From DASXVX01 sp036504075 (lineage in GTDB: Bacteria; Bacillota; Sulfobacillia; Symbiobacteriales; Symbiobacteriaceae), in contig DASXVX010000088.1 in the NCBI GenBank assembly GCA_036504075.1, positions 1 to 64,000 of the forward strand: a DNA stretch of 64,000 nt, in the 5' to 3' direction. Each line of letters opens with the position of its first letter. Position 1 is the stretch's first letter. The notes beneath the pieces were generated by a model. The model saw only the letters and a program-made list of their open reading frames with translations, did no database searches and was not told the origin of the DNA. Shown one piece after another: positions 56,216 to 64,000 of this stretch. A program made the position numbers and the translations under genes.

Positions 56216-56756
56216 GTATGCCGCCTCCCTGTAGCTTCGCTTCGCAAATCTCCAGCCATTTGAGGTCCGCTTCCGTATGCAGGAGCGCCGCGTCCAGCAA
56301 CAGCCCCCGCCGGAACCGGTCCGGGCCGGTGAGCCGCCCCAGTCCGATTTTTTGCCGGGTCAGTCCGGCCATCTGCAGGTGGTAGATGCGCCGCTGGGAT
56401 GCGATCAGGTCAAGCGCGGCGCCCGTGTCCCGCTCCAGCAGCAGCCCCAGCCGAACGAAGACCTCGTCCCGCATGGGCCGGGCTTTGAGCGGTAGCCGGT
56501 CCAGCCAGGCGGCCAGCTCGCCGGCCCCGGAATCGGTCAGCCGGTAGACTTTCCGGTCTTCGCCGGAACCGGCCTCCTCCTCCAGGGACACGAGTCCGTC
56601 CTTCAGCATTCGCTCCAGCGTCGAGTAAATCTGCCCGACGTTCAGGTCCCAGAGGCCGCCGGTCAGGAGGTCGAACTCGGTCTTCAGTTCGTAGCCGTGG
56701 CGGGGCCGTCCGCCCAGAATGCCCAGGATACCGTGTTTGACTGGCAGATGATGCAC
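56208..56756 (-). CDS. PadR-family transcriptional regulator
   Basis: About 180 residues. PadR winged-helix domain (HGILGILGGRPRHGYELKTEF, GQIYSTLERMLKDGLVSLEEE, RKVYRLTDSGAGEL) and a C-terminal helical domain (VFVRLGLLLERD) of the Vir_act_alpha type. The GTG at 56756 lies within its own ribosome-binding sequence GGAGGTG; the CTG at 56747, eight bases after GGAGG, gives LPVKHGILGIL as start and may be the real one. It probably represses its own ABC exporter operon through the A/T-rich repeats upstream. Confidence 0.9.
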   Translation of the reverse strand: MHHLPVKHGILGILGGRPRHGYELKTEFDLLTGGLWDLNVGQIYSTLERMLKDGLVSLEEEAGSGEDRKVYRLTDSGAGELAAWLDRLPLKARPMRDEVFVRLGLLLERDTGAALDLIASQRRIYHLQMAGLTRQKIGLGRLTGPDRFRRGLLLDAALLHTEADLKWLEICEAKLQGGGIRE

Positions 56757-56782
56757 CTCCCGCGTTGGACCCTCTGCCTACT

Positions 56783-56810
56783 AGTATAGTATACGAGTAT
56801 GTATCCGCAA
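56783..56810 (-). promoter_or_regulatory. Promoter and probable PadR operator
   Basis: -35 TTGCGG (56805-56810) and -10 TATACT (56783-56788) with a 16-base spacer. The spacer contains a second TATACT and GTATAC palindromes, an A/T-rich repeat array likely to bind the PadR repressor encoded just downstream. The exact operator is not defined. Confidence 0.6.
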
Positions 56811-56847
56811 GCAGATGTTTGTTATGCTATTCATTCCCAATAAGCAT

Positions 56848-56880
56848 GGAACAGCCGGCTCCCTGCGAGCCGGCTGTTCC
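56848..56880 (-). terminator. Hairpin terminator after the cupredoxin gene
   Basis: A 13-bp stem (56848-56860 with 56868-56880, loop of seven) lies ten bases past the stop. No U-run is present, so efficiency is uncertain. Confidence 0.6.
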
Positions 56881-56890
56881 GGTTACTCCG

Positions 56891-57619
56891 CTACTCCGTT
56901 ACTTTGAGGAACCCCAGCATCCCTTTTTCGTGGTGATCGTCGACGTGGCAGGCGTATTCATACGTGCCCGCCCGATCCGCCACGAAAGTCTTCTCGGCGC
57001 TGGTCCCCGGCCGAATCGGCCCGATTTCAATGCCGAAGAAGTCCAGTTCGAACTCGTGGCGCTCGTTGCCGACGTTCTCGAGCCTGATCCGCACCCGTGT
57101 CCCTTTTTTCACCTCGATGACCGCCGGCTCGAACTTGTACTCTGACGCCTTTACGGTGATGGTCTGCTCATTCTGGACAAGGCTCCCCAACTGGGCCGCC
57201 GCCCTGGTCGTGAGGTTCCCGCCGCCGGCCTGCTGCAGCAACGCCGCCAGCACCTGCGTCTGGTGCGCCACGGCGGCCTTATCCGGATGGCTGTTGCCCA
57301 GGAGGTCCCGCAGCGCCTCGTTCGCCTCGGAGAGCTGTTTCGCCAGGGAAACGTCGTTGAAGCTGACCGGCGCCAGCACTTCGCCGAAGGCCACGCTAAA
57401 AGCCTGGTAGGCCTCGCGCCCGGCCGCTGTGTTGCCGCTGTTCACTTTGGCCCCCACCTGCATCAGGGCGGTGACCGCCGCAGTCACCGACGCCTGCTTC
57501 ACCTGTGCGGCGACGGCCCGGCTCATGCCGCCGGCCGGCTCCCGGGCGCCGGTGCAGCCAGAGAGCCAGGCGGTCGCGATCAGCAGCAGCGCACAGAGTA
57601 CGACCCGTTTTCGGTTCAT
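56891..57619 (-). CDS. Cupredoxin-domain lipoprotein
   Basis: 242 residues. Signal peptide with lipobox LSGC (C22 region), then a helical domain (about 35-145: QVGAKVNSGNTAAGREAYQA) and a C-terminal cupredoxin about 150-242. Copper ligands appear as the His in VGNERHEFEL and C224, H229 and M234 in the C-x4-H-x4-M loop (YACHVDDHHEKGM). Likely a surface-attached type 1 copper electron carrier or copper sensor. ATG at 57619. It stands alone between the proS and PadR genes. Confidence 0.88.
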   Translation of the reverse strand: MNRKRVVLCALLLIATAWLSGCTGAREPAGGMSRAVAAQVKQASVTAAVTALMQVGAKVNSGNTAAGREAYQAFSVAFGEVLAPVSFNDVSLAKQLSEANEALRDLLGNSHPDKAAVAHQTQVLAALLQQAGGGNLTTRAAAQLGSLVQNEQTITVKASEYKFEPAVIEVKKGTRVRIRLENVGNERHEFELDFFGIEIGPIRPGTSAEKTFVADRAGTYEYACHVDDHHEKGMLGFLKVTE

Positions 57620-57688
57620 TCCCGATTCCCCCTGTCCACTTGGTTTGCCCCAGCAGTGTACCCAGGAGAGGAGGCTCGTAGAACGACA

Positions 57689-57711
57689 GGCGCCCCTCTG
57701 TGAGGGGCGCC
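57689..57711 (-). terminator. Terminator of proS
   Basis: A 10-bp G/C stem (57689-57698 with 57702-57711) lies seven bases past the proS stop, with tail TGTCGTTCT. Confidence 0.65.
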
Positions 57712-57718
57712 CGAAACC

Positions 57719-59185
57719 TTAGTAAGCCCGAGCGAACCAGACGGTGTGCCTGGCTTTCTCCCCGCAGCAAATGCAGGTCTCTTTCGTGGCCGGCGGGCCA
57801 AACGGGATGTTGCGGGTGGTGAACTTGGTCTCCTCTTTCACCTTGCCCTCGCAGTCGTTGTTGCCGCACCAGCCCGCCAGCACCCAGCCGGCGGAACCGG
57901 CCTGGTTCTCAAACTGGGCGATGTGGGCCTTCAGCTCATCCAGCGTATTCACGTTCAGGTGCTGGTTGGCGGTCCGGAAGTCCACGGCCTTCTGGAACAT
58001 GGCCTTCTGAATCCCCTCCAGCAGGCTGACGACGGACTCGACGGCGGCGTCCAGCGAGACCGTGACCTTCTCGCCGGTGTCCCGGCGGGCCAGCACACAC
58101 TGGTTGCTCTCGACGTCCCGCGGACCCAACTCCAGCCGGAGCGGCACGCCCCGCATCTCCCACTCGTTGAACTTCCAGCCCGGCGACTCGTCCCGCAGGT
58201 CGGACTTGACCCGGACGCCGGCCTGCTTCAGCGCGTCAAACAGCGGGTCGAAGCGGGCCATCACCTTTTCACGCAGCTTGGGCGGCCCCACCGGAATCAT
58301 GATCACCTGAATGGGCGCCATCCGCGGCGGCAGCGCCAGGCCCTTGTCGTCGCCGTGGACCATGACCATGCCGCCAATCAGGCGGGTGGACGCGCCCCAG
58401 GACGTCGTATAGACAAACTTCAGCTGGTTGTCCCGGTCCAGGAACTTGATTTCGAAGCCCTTGGCGAAGTTCTGGCCCAGGTAGTGGGACGTGCCCGCCT
58501 GCAGGGCCTTGCCGTCCTTCATCATCGCTTCGATGGAGTACGTGTCCACGGCGCCCGCGAACCGCTCCGTCGGGGTCTTCTGGCCCGTCCAGACCGGCAT
58601 GGCCATTTCGGATTCCACGAAGTCCCGGTAGATCTCCAGGATCTTCGCGGTCTCCTCGCGGGCCTCCTCTTCGGTGGCGTGGGCGGTGTGGCCTTCCTGC
58701 CAGAGGAACTCGGAGGTCCGCAGGAACGGCATCGTCCGCTTCTCCCAGCGGAAGACGTTGCACCACTGGTTGATCAGCACCGGTAGGTCCCGGTACGACT
58801 GAATCCACTGGGAGTACATAGCGCCGATGATCGTCTCCGACGTCGGCCGGAGCGCCAGCCGCTCCTCCAGCTTCTCGCCGGCGGCTTCCGTCACCCAGGG
58901 CATCTCCGGGTTGAAGCCCTCGACGTGCTCCTTCTCCTTGTTGAGCAGGCTCTCCGGAATCAGCATGGGGAAGTAGGCGTTCCGGTGCCCGGTCTCCTTG
59001 AAGCGCCGGTCCAGGCCCGCCTGAATCCGTTCCCAAAGCTCATACCCGTCGGGCTTGAAGACGATGCAGCCCCGCACCGGCGAGTAGTCCATCAGTTCGG
59101 CTTTCTTGATGGTGTCGATGTACCATTTGGAGAAATCCTCCGCCTGCAGCGTATTCTCCTTGACTGACTCTTTCCCGTCCGCCAT
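57719..59185 (-). CDS. proS: Prolyl-tRNA synthetase (archaeal/eukaryotic-type)
   Basis: 488 residues. Class II synthetase of the short type without the bacterial editing insertion: motif 2 RWEKRTMPFLRTSEFLWQEG, TRLIGGMVMVHGDDKGLALPP (motif 3), the anticodon-binding domain and a C-terminal zinc-binding extension with four cysteines (CGNNDCEG and CICCGEKA) ending in WFARAY. This form occurs in archaea, eukaryotes and some bacteria including Clostridia. ATG at 59185 with AGGGAG. Expression is controlled by the T-box upstream. Confidence 0.96.
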   Translation of the reverse strand: MADGKESVKENTLQAEDFSKWYIDTIKKAELMDYSPVRGCIVFKPDGYELWERIQAGLDRRFKETGHRNAYFPMLIPESLLNKEKEHVEGFNPEMPWVTEAAGEKLEERLALRPTSETIIGAMYSQWIQSYRDLPVLINQWCNVFRWEKRTMPFLRTSEFLWQEGHTAHATEEEAREETAKILEIYRDFVESEMAMPVWTGQKTPTERFAGAVDTYSIEAMMKDGKALQAGTSHYLGQNFAKGFEIKFLDRDNQLKFVYTTSWGASTRLIGGMVMVHGDDKGLALPPRMAPIQVIMIPVGPPKLREKVMARFDPLFDALKQAGVRVKSDLRDESPGWKFNEWEMRGVPLRLELGPRDVESNQCVLARRDTGEKVTVSLDAAVESVVSLLEGIQKAMFQKAVDFRTANQHLNVNTLDELKAHIAQFENQAGSAGWVLAGWCGNNDCEGKVKEETKFTTRNIPFGPPATKETCICCGEKARHTVWFARAY

Positions 59186-59207
59186 CTTGCACGCTCCCTC
59201 TGCAAAA

Positions 59208-59440
59208 TAAAAAGCCCCATCCCGGTTAGGGACGGGGCTATTGCTCCCGTGGTACCACCCTGATTGGCCTGCAAAAATCGCCGGCCCGCTCAAGCCCGGT
59301 AACGGCGGGCGCCGGCACGGCTCATCGCCGGCAGCTCAGGGGTGGGATGCAGACCGCCGCATGCCCGCCTTGCACCGCCGGCGGGCTCGCTGAAATGAGG
59401 CGTAACCGCTTGGCCCCGTCATTGCTCACTTAGCCTCAAG
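59208..59440 (-). ncRNA. T-box riboswitch of proS
   Basis: The leader contains the T-box sequence CAGGGTGGTACCACGGGAGC (59243-59262), followed by an intrinsic terminator (stem 59213-59223 with 59229-59239, then TTTTT). Upstream is about 180 nt able to form a long Stem I with GC-rich helices. Uncharged proline tRNA would pair with the specifier and stop termination. The proline specifier codon is expected in Stem I; C-rich stretches near 59332-59346 contain candidate CCN triplets but I could not assign it firmly. Confidence 0.93.
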
Positions 59441-59450
59441 CCTAGCAGGT

Positions 59451-60560
59451 TCATCCAGCGTTGTCAACGCCGGCGCACCGGGGGGCGCTCTTGGCCTTCA
59501 TCTCCGCCGCCTTCGTCTCCACCAACTGCACCAGCGACTCCACCATGTCAGCTTCGGAGGTCTTGTGGACTTGCTCGCCGCCGACGTACAGCATGCCGAC
59601 GCCCTTGCCGCCGAACAGCGCCACGTCCGCCTCCGCCGCTTCGCCCGGCCCGTTGACCACGCAGCCCATGACCGCCACGTTCAGCGGCACGTCGATATGC
59701 CCCAGCCGCCGCTCCACTTCGTTGGCCACCCAAACCAGGTCGATCTGCACCCGCCCGCACGACGGGCAGGAGATAATGTTCACGCCCCGGCTCCGCAAAT
59801 GCAGCGCCTTGAGAATTTCGAAAGCCGCCCGGACCTCTTCCGCGCAGTCCGCGGACAGGCTGACCCGGATCGTATCGCCGATGCCCTCGGCCAGAATCGT
59901 GCCGATGCCCACCGCCGACTTGATCGTGCCCGAAAATGGCGTGCCGGCTTCGGTGACGCCAACGTGCAGCGGGTAGTCCACTTTTTCGGAAAGCTGCCGG
60001 TAGGCCTCGATCATCGTCTTCACGTTCGACGCCTTGATGGAGATGATCGTCTCCTGGAAGTTCAGTTCCTCCAGGATCGCCACGTGCTTGAGCGCCGACT
60101 CCACCATGCCCTCCGGCGTAGGGAAGCCGTACTTCGCCAGGAACTCTTCTTCCAGCGAACCGGCGTTGACGCCGATGCGAATGGGGACCTTCCGGTCCTG
60201 GCAGGCCCGGGTGACCTCCTCCACCTTCCAGCGGGCGCCAATGTTGCCCGGGTTGATGCGGAGCTTGTCGATGCCGGCCTCCAGCACTTTCAACGCGATG
60301 CGGTAATCGAAGTGCACGTCCGCCACCAGCGGGATGTCGCAGTTCGCCCGAATCTCCTTGAAACACTCGGCCGCCTCCATGGTCGGAGCCGCCACCCGGA
60401 CAATCTCACAGCCCGCTTCCTGAAGCGCCTTGATCTGGCTGACCACTTCGGGAACGTTCCGGGTATCGCACTTGGTCATAGACTGGACCGAGATGGGGGC
60501 GCCCCCGCCCACCTGGACACTGCCCACCATGACCGGCCGGGTGATCTTGCGCACGTTCAT
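59451..60560 (-). CDS. ispG: 4-hydroxy-3-methylbut-2-enyl diphosphate synthase
   Basis: 369-residue iron-sulfur enzyme of the MEP isoprenoid pathway. ISVQSMTKCDTRN, LVADVHFDYRIAL, LRINPGNIG, ITEAGT-type VGVTEAGTPFSGT, and the cluster cysteines in IISCPSCGRVQ and MGCVVNGPGEAAEAD. ATG at 60560. It belongs with dxr and rseP just upstream; repeat copy B lies between rseP and this gene. Confidence 0.97.
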   Translation of the reverse strand: MNVRKITRPVMVGSVQVGGGAPISVQSMTKCDTRNVPEVVSQIKALQEAGCEIVRVAAPTMEAAECFKEIRANCDIPLVADVHFDYRIALKVLEAGIDKLRINPGNIGARWKVEEVTRACQDRKVPIRIGVNAGSLEEEFLAKYGFPTPEGMVESALKHVAILEELNFQETIISIKASNVKTMIEAYRQLSEKVDYPLHVGVTEAGTPFSGTIKSAVGIGTILAEGIGDTIRVSLSADCAEEVRAAFEILKALHLRSRGVNIISCPSCGRVQIDLVWVANEVERRLGHIDVPLNVAVMGCVVNGPGEAAEADVALFGGKGVGMLYVGGEQVHKTSEADMVESLVQLVETKAAEMKAKSAPRCAGVDNAG

Positions 60561-60583
60561 TACATATCGATCCCTTCAGCCGA

Positions 60584-60658
60584 AAATTAGTTGCCTCCCG
60601 CCTTTTGCTCCGCAAAAGTCTGCCGGCCGCTCCGGCGACTGACCGAGTCAGTCGCGAA
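60584..60658. repeat. Dispersed palindromic repeat, copy B
   Basis: Shares with copy A (7471-7565) a 23-base block (60584-60606) and a 41-base block (60618-60658), each with one mismatch. The middle differs: copy B has a short CTTTTGC-TCC-GCAAAAG hairpin where copy A has a second GACTGAC palindrome. It lies immediately after the rseP stop and before ispG. Confidence 0.8.
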
Positions 60659-61708
60659 TTAGTGTCCGATCACTTCACTATAGGTGATCACGACCATCAG
60701 GCCGACGAGAATCAGGAATCCTACGAAATGGACCATGTTCTCGCGCTGCGGGTCGAGCCTGCGGCCACGTGCGATCTCCACCACCATAAACAGCAGGCGG
60801 GAGCCGTCCAGCGCCGGAATCGGCAGCAGGTTGAACATGCCCAGGTTAATCGACAGAAAGGCCGTCAGGAGCATCAGGCTGTCCAGGCCCCGTGAGGCCT
60901 GCTCGGCGATGGCCTTCGTAATGCCGACGGGCCCGGAAAGCTGCGCTTTCACCCTGCCGGTGACCATGTCCCGGAGACCGCCCAGCCAGGCTGTGGAAAT
61001 GTTGAACGTCATTTTCGGGCCTTCCACCAGTGCGGTGCCCAGCGGCACACGCTGCGTGGCAGCCCGGATGCCTACCATCCACCGGTCTTCGGAGAAGACC
61101 GGGTTCACGGTGAGCGCACTGGTCTTCCCAGCCCGGGAGATGACGAACGCCAGCGGCTTGCCGTCCGATGCGGAGACCAGCCGTAAAATGTCTGACCAAT
61201 CGTTCACGGCGGCCCCGTTGATGGAGACCACCCGGTCACCCTTCCGCAAACCCGCGCCGGACGCCGGGCACGGTACGGAAGCCGCCTGACCGTTCAGCGT
61301 TGACTGACAGGCCGTCGGCACCTCGCCCAGCACCGGTACCTGGGACTGGTCGGTGCCCACCACGTAAAGGAACGACGTGTACATGAGCGAGGCCAGTACA
61401 AAGTTCATGATCGGTCCGGCCGCGATGACCAGCGCCCTGGCGTGAAGCGACTTTTTGGCAAACCCGCGCGGGTCCTCCACGTCGCCGTCTTCCATCCCGG
61501 CCATGCGGACGAAGCCACCCAGCGGAACGAGCCGGAGGTTATACCTGGTCTCTCCCTTTTGGAAGCCGGCCACCACCGGGCCAAACCCCAGGGCAAACTC
61601 GTGCACCCGAATATCAAACCACTTGGCGACCGCAAAGTGACCGAGCTCATGAATGAAGATCAGGAGCCCGAACACCGGTATCGCCCACAGGAAATCGACC
61701 AGACTCAT
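60659..61708 (-). CDS. rseP: RseP-type site-2 membrane metalloprotease
   Basis: 349 residues, M50B family. Zinc motif HExxH in LLIFIHELGHFAVAKWFD near 20, GFVRMAGMED, one PDZ domain about 120-200 (GAGLRKGDRVVSINGAAVND), and the third ligand motif in NLLPIPALDGSRL near 305. Cuts transmembrane segments of anti-sigma factors and signal peptides. Possibly acts on the anti-sigma factor in this window (inference). The ATG at 61708 has AGGTGG eight bases upstream and follows dxr by five bases. Confidence 0.95.
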   Translation of the reverse strand: MSLVDFLWAIPVFGLLIFIHELGHFAVAKWFDIRVHEFALGFGPVVAGFQKGETRYNLRLVPLGGFVRMAGMEDGDVEDPRGFAKKSLHARALVIAAGPIMNFVLASLMYTSFLYVVGTDQSQVPVLGEVPTACQSTLNGQAASVPCPASGAGLRKGDRVVSINGAAVNDWSDILRLVSASDGKPLAFVISRAGKTSALTVNPVFSEDRWMVGIRAATQRVPLGTALVEGPKMTFNISTAWLGGLRDMVTGRVKAQLSGPVGITKAIAEQASRGLDSLMLLTAFLSINLGMFNLLPIPALDGSRLLFMVVEIARGRRLDPQRENMVHFVGFLILVGLMVVITYSEVIGH

Positions 61709-61713
61709 CCCGC

Positions 61714-62874
61714 TCACCACCTGTCAAAAGATGCCGCCTCACGCCGGGCCCAGGCGTCAGCCGCCAAAATGGCCTCCACGTCGGCCGCCTTCGCCACCTG
61801 ATGGCGCTCCATGACCTCCCGGACGATGGTGTAGATACCGGTGAAAGGGATGTCGTCCCCGAGGAACCGGGAGTTTGCCACCTCGTTGGCGGCGTTCAGC
61901 ACCGCCGGCATGGTACCCCCTATTCTAACCGCCTCCCGGGCATAGTTCAAGGAAGGGAAGGTCTCGGTGTCCGGATGCTCAAACGTCAGCGTAGCAAGCC
62001 GGGCAAGGTCCAGGGGCTCCAGGTAGCCCGCTGCCCTCTCAGGAAATGTGAGGGCGTACTGAATCGGCAGCCGCATATCGGTAGGTCCCAGCTGCGCCAC
62101 GATGTTTCCATCCACGAACTCCACAGCGGAGTGTATGGTCGACTGCGGGTGAATCAGCACTTCCACCGCTTCCATCGGCACATCGAACAGCCAGCGGGCT
62201 TCGATCATTTCCAGTGCCTTGTTCATCAACGAGGCGCTGTCGATCGTAATCTTGGCGCCCATCACCCAGCGGGGATGTTTCAACGCCTGCTCCTTGGTGA
62301 CCCCCGACAGGTCTTTCATGCCGCGAAACGGCCCGCCCGAGCCGGTGAGAATCAGCTTGCGGATTTTCCGCCGGTCCTCGCCCACCAGGCACTGAAAAAG
62401 CGCACTGTGCTCTGAATCAACGGGAATGATCTGGACCCCATGGCGTTTCGCTGCGGCCATGACCAGCTCGCCCGCCGCCACCAGGGTCTCCTTGTTTGCG
62501 AGCGCAATATCCTTGCCGTGGGCGATGGCCAGGAGCGTGGGCTTCAGGCCCAGCGCACCCACCACGGAGGTGACGACCATTTTGACTTGCGAGTGCGTCG
62601 CCACCAGTTCCAGCCCTTCGGACCCGTGAACGATCTCCGGCAGGCGGACCCCGCCGGGTTTTTCCAGCAGAATTCGCCGCAACCCCGTCGCCGCTTCCGG
62701 CCCGGAGACGGCTACCACTTCCGGCCCAAACTGCCGGACCTGTTCGGCCAACAGGTCAACCCGGCTGCCCGCGGCCAGCGCCACCACCCGGAACCGGTCG
62801 GGCATGTGGGCGATCACGTCCAGCGCCTGCGTCCCAATGGAGCCGGTCGACCCGATGATGCTAATCCCCTTCAT
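61714..62874 (-). CDS. dxr: 1-deoxy-D-xylulose 5-phosphate reductoisomerase
   Basis: 386 residues; second enzyme of the MEP pathway. Rossmann start ISIIGSTGSIGTQALDVIA, ALANKETLVAAGELVM, VDSEHSALFQCL, LTGSGGPFRG and MGAKITIDSASLMNKALEMIE. ATG at 62874 with GAGGGGACG. It forms an operon with rseP and ispG, a common Firmicutes arrangement (dxr-rseP-ispG-proS). Confidence 0.97.
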   Translation of the reverse strand: MKGISIIGSTGSIGTQALDVIAHMPDRFRVVALAAGSRVDLLAEQVRQFGPEVVAVSGPEAATGLRRILLEKPGGVRLPEIVHGSEGLELVATHSQVKMVVTSVVGALGLKPTLLAIAHGKDIALANKETLVAAGELVMAAAKRHGVQIIPVDSEHSALFQCLVGEDRRKIRKLILTGSGGPFRGMKDLSGVTKEQALKHPRWVMGAKITIDSASLMNKALEMIEARWLFDVPMEAVEVLIHPQSTIHSAVEFVDGNIVAQLGPTDMRLPIQYALTFPERAAGYLEPLDLARLATLTFEHPDTETFPSLNYAREAVRIGGTMPAVLNAANEVANSRFLGDDIPFTGIYTIVREVMERHQVAKAADVEAILAADAWARREAASFDRW

Positions 62875-62922
62875 GTAACGTCCCCTCACCCCTGACTCTT
62901 TCCGCAGCCCAACGGCCCCTGA

Positions 62923-63972
62923 CTAGTCCTGGAACTGGGGCAGCAGCCCCGACTGGAGCAGCGCCTTGAGCAGAATGGCCAACAGCGGCCCCACGATAAA
63001 GCCCAACGCTCCGAAGAACACGAACCCCAGGTAAATCGAAAGCAGAATCGCCAGCGGGTGCAGACCCAGCTGCTCGCCCACCAGTTTGGGCTCGAGTACC
63101 TGCCGGATGCCCGCCACGACCGCATAGACGACCAGTAGTTTGACGCCAAAGATCGTCGTGCCAAACAGGAAGCAGTAAGCCGCCCACGGCAGGAAGACCG
63201 TCGCCGTGCCCAACAACGGCAAGATATCGAACACTGCCACCAGTATGCCGATCAGTACCGAATACTGGGCGCCGATCAGCGAAAGGCCGATCATGGACAG
63301 GATCATCGACATGGTAATCAGCATCAGTTGGGCCTTCGCCCAACCCATGGCGCTGGTCCAGACCTGCGCTTTCACTTTCTGCAGCTTTGGACGCCATGGC
63401 GCCGGGAAGAGTTTCAGCATAAACTCGGCGATCTCCCGGCGGTCCCGGCTGATGAAAAACGTGGCGACGATCCAGATTAGCGTGTTGGTCATAAACATTG
63501 GCAGACTGCCGATGGAGCCCAGCGTCGTCTTCAGCATCGGCAACGCTGCGCTCAGGCTCGACTGCAGGTCGGTAAGCGCCTCCGCCAGCATCTTCTGGAC
63601 CGAGGCCGGCAGCGACGCGTGGAACGCCCCGAACTGCTCGGCGAACCGGGTTCCCAGATCCATGCCGATCGCATAGAGGTACGGCATCTGGTCGATAATG
63701 CCCGCGATCTCCTGGACCAGGCGGGCGATGGCCGCCGTCACCGCCGTGGTGATTAACCCCACGAACAGCAGCAGCACCACAGACACCGCAATCGACCGGG
63801 GCAGGCGGGCCTTCTTGTTCAGCCACCCGACCAGCGGATCGATCAATTCCGCGATCAACAGCGCCATGACGAACGGCATCACCAGCGGCAGGCCATACTG
63901 GATCAGCAGGAACGACCCGACCAGAAACCCGATGAGACCCAATACCGACATAAGCCAGGGTCTGACGACCAT
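62923..63972 (-). CDS. AI-2E family membrane protein, YtvI-like
   Basis: 349 residues with about seven or eight hydrophobic segments. Pattern PFVMALLIAELIDPLVGWL, VATFFISRDRREI, VFDILPLLGTATVFLPWA, and GIRQVLEPKLVGEQLGLHPL are the signature of AI-2E family proteins; the closest match in memory is the sporulation membrane protein YtvI. ATG at 63972. Its transport substrate is unknown. It lies 48 bases before dxr and may be cotranscribed. Confidence 0.9.
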   Translation of the reverse strand: MVVRPWLMSVLGLIGFLVGSFLLIQYGLPLVMPFVMALLIAELIDPLVGWLNKKARLPRSIAVSVVLLLFVGLITTAVTAAIARLVQEIAGIIDQMPYLYAIGMDLGTRFAEQFGAFHASLPASVQKMLAEALTDLQSSLSAALPMLKTTLGSIGSLPMFMTNTLIWIVATFFISRDRREIAEFMLKLFPAPWRPKLQKVKAQVWTSAMGWAKAQLMLITMSMILSMIGLSLIGAQYSVLIGILVAVFDILPLLGTATVFLPWAAYCFLFGTTIFGVKLLVVYAVVAGIRQVLEPKLVGEQLGLHPLAILLSIYLGFVFFGALGFIVGPLLAILLKALLQSGLLPQFQD

Positions 63973-64000
63973 CGTAGGGCACCTCGATTTAGACAGCCCG

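Overview
The window looks like a chromosomal segment of a high-G+C, endospore-forming member of the Firmicutes, most like Symbiobacterium and its relatives. The evidence is the combination of Firmicutes markers (PolC, RNase J, a T-box before proS, the rimP-nusA-rnpM-ylxQ-infB-ylxP-rbfA cluster), sporulation genes (spoVFA/spoVFB dipicolinate synthase, TepA, YlzJ, a YtvI-like protein), strong G/C preference at third codon positions and frequent GTG/TTG starts. Every gene I accept is on the minus strand, so transcription runs from high to low coordinates. No rRNA, intact tRNA, CRISPR array, insertion sequence or prophage was seen.

From the right end: a YtvI-like membrane protein, dxr, rseP and ispG; proS behind a T-box; a cupredoxin lipoprotein; a PadR-ABC ATPase-FtsX permease operon; a glycosyltransferase with an MgtC-family protein; and polC-lplA. 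A less familiar group of small membrane proteins follows (two DUF4149-like proteins, one frameshifted, a HAD phosphatase, an ADP-ribosylglycohydrolase and an NBR1-Ig-like protein). Then comes the translation block rimP-nusA-rnpM-ylxQ-infB-ylxP-rbfA-nrnA-truB-ribF-rsuA-rpsO, an ECF sigma/anti-sigma pair, and pnp-M16 peptidase-dut.

The left part follows the Bacillus order pnp-mlpA-spoVFA-spoVFB-asd-dapG-dapA-rnjB-tepA-ylzJ, with three insertions. A nine-gene chemotaxis operon (cheW-cheW-cheA-cheC-cheD-cheY-cheB-cheR-cheX) and dapB lie between dut and spoVFA. A c-di-GMP-I riboswitch-controlled TPR/HD-GYP gene with a 41-codon secreted-peptide gene lies between dapA and rnjB. An amino-acid ABC transporter-aminotransferase-LutB-LutC operon lies between rnjB and tepA. 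A Fur-family regulator sits near the left edge.

The most unusual unit is at about 9.97-11.83 kb: a GEMM-I aptamer with terminator, a TPR protein whose HD-GYP domain has lost the HD histidine, and immediately downstream a peptide gene with a signal sequence. The layout resembles Rap-Phr pairs but is joined to c-di-GMP sensing. Other points of interest are two copies of a palindromic repeat more than 50 kb apart, a MITE-like element before rpsO, hairpins in the rnjB and rimP leaders, likely non-standard start codons (ACG for tepA, CTG for dapG and perhaps padR), and a frameshift in a DUF4149 gene. All family calls come from reading motifs and gene order; no database search was run.
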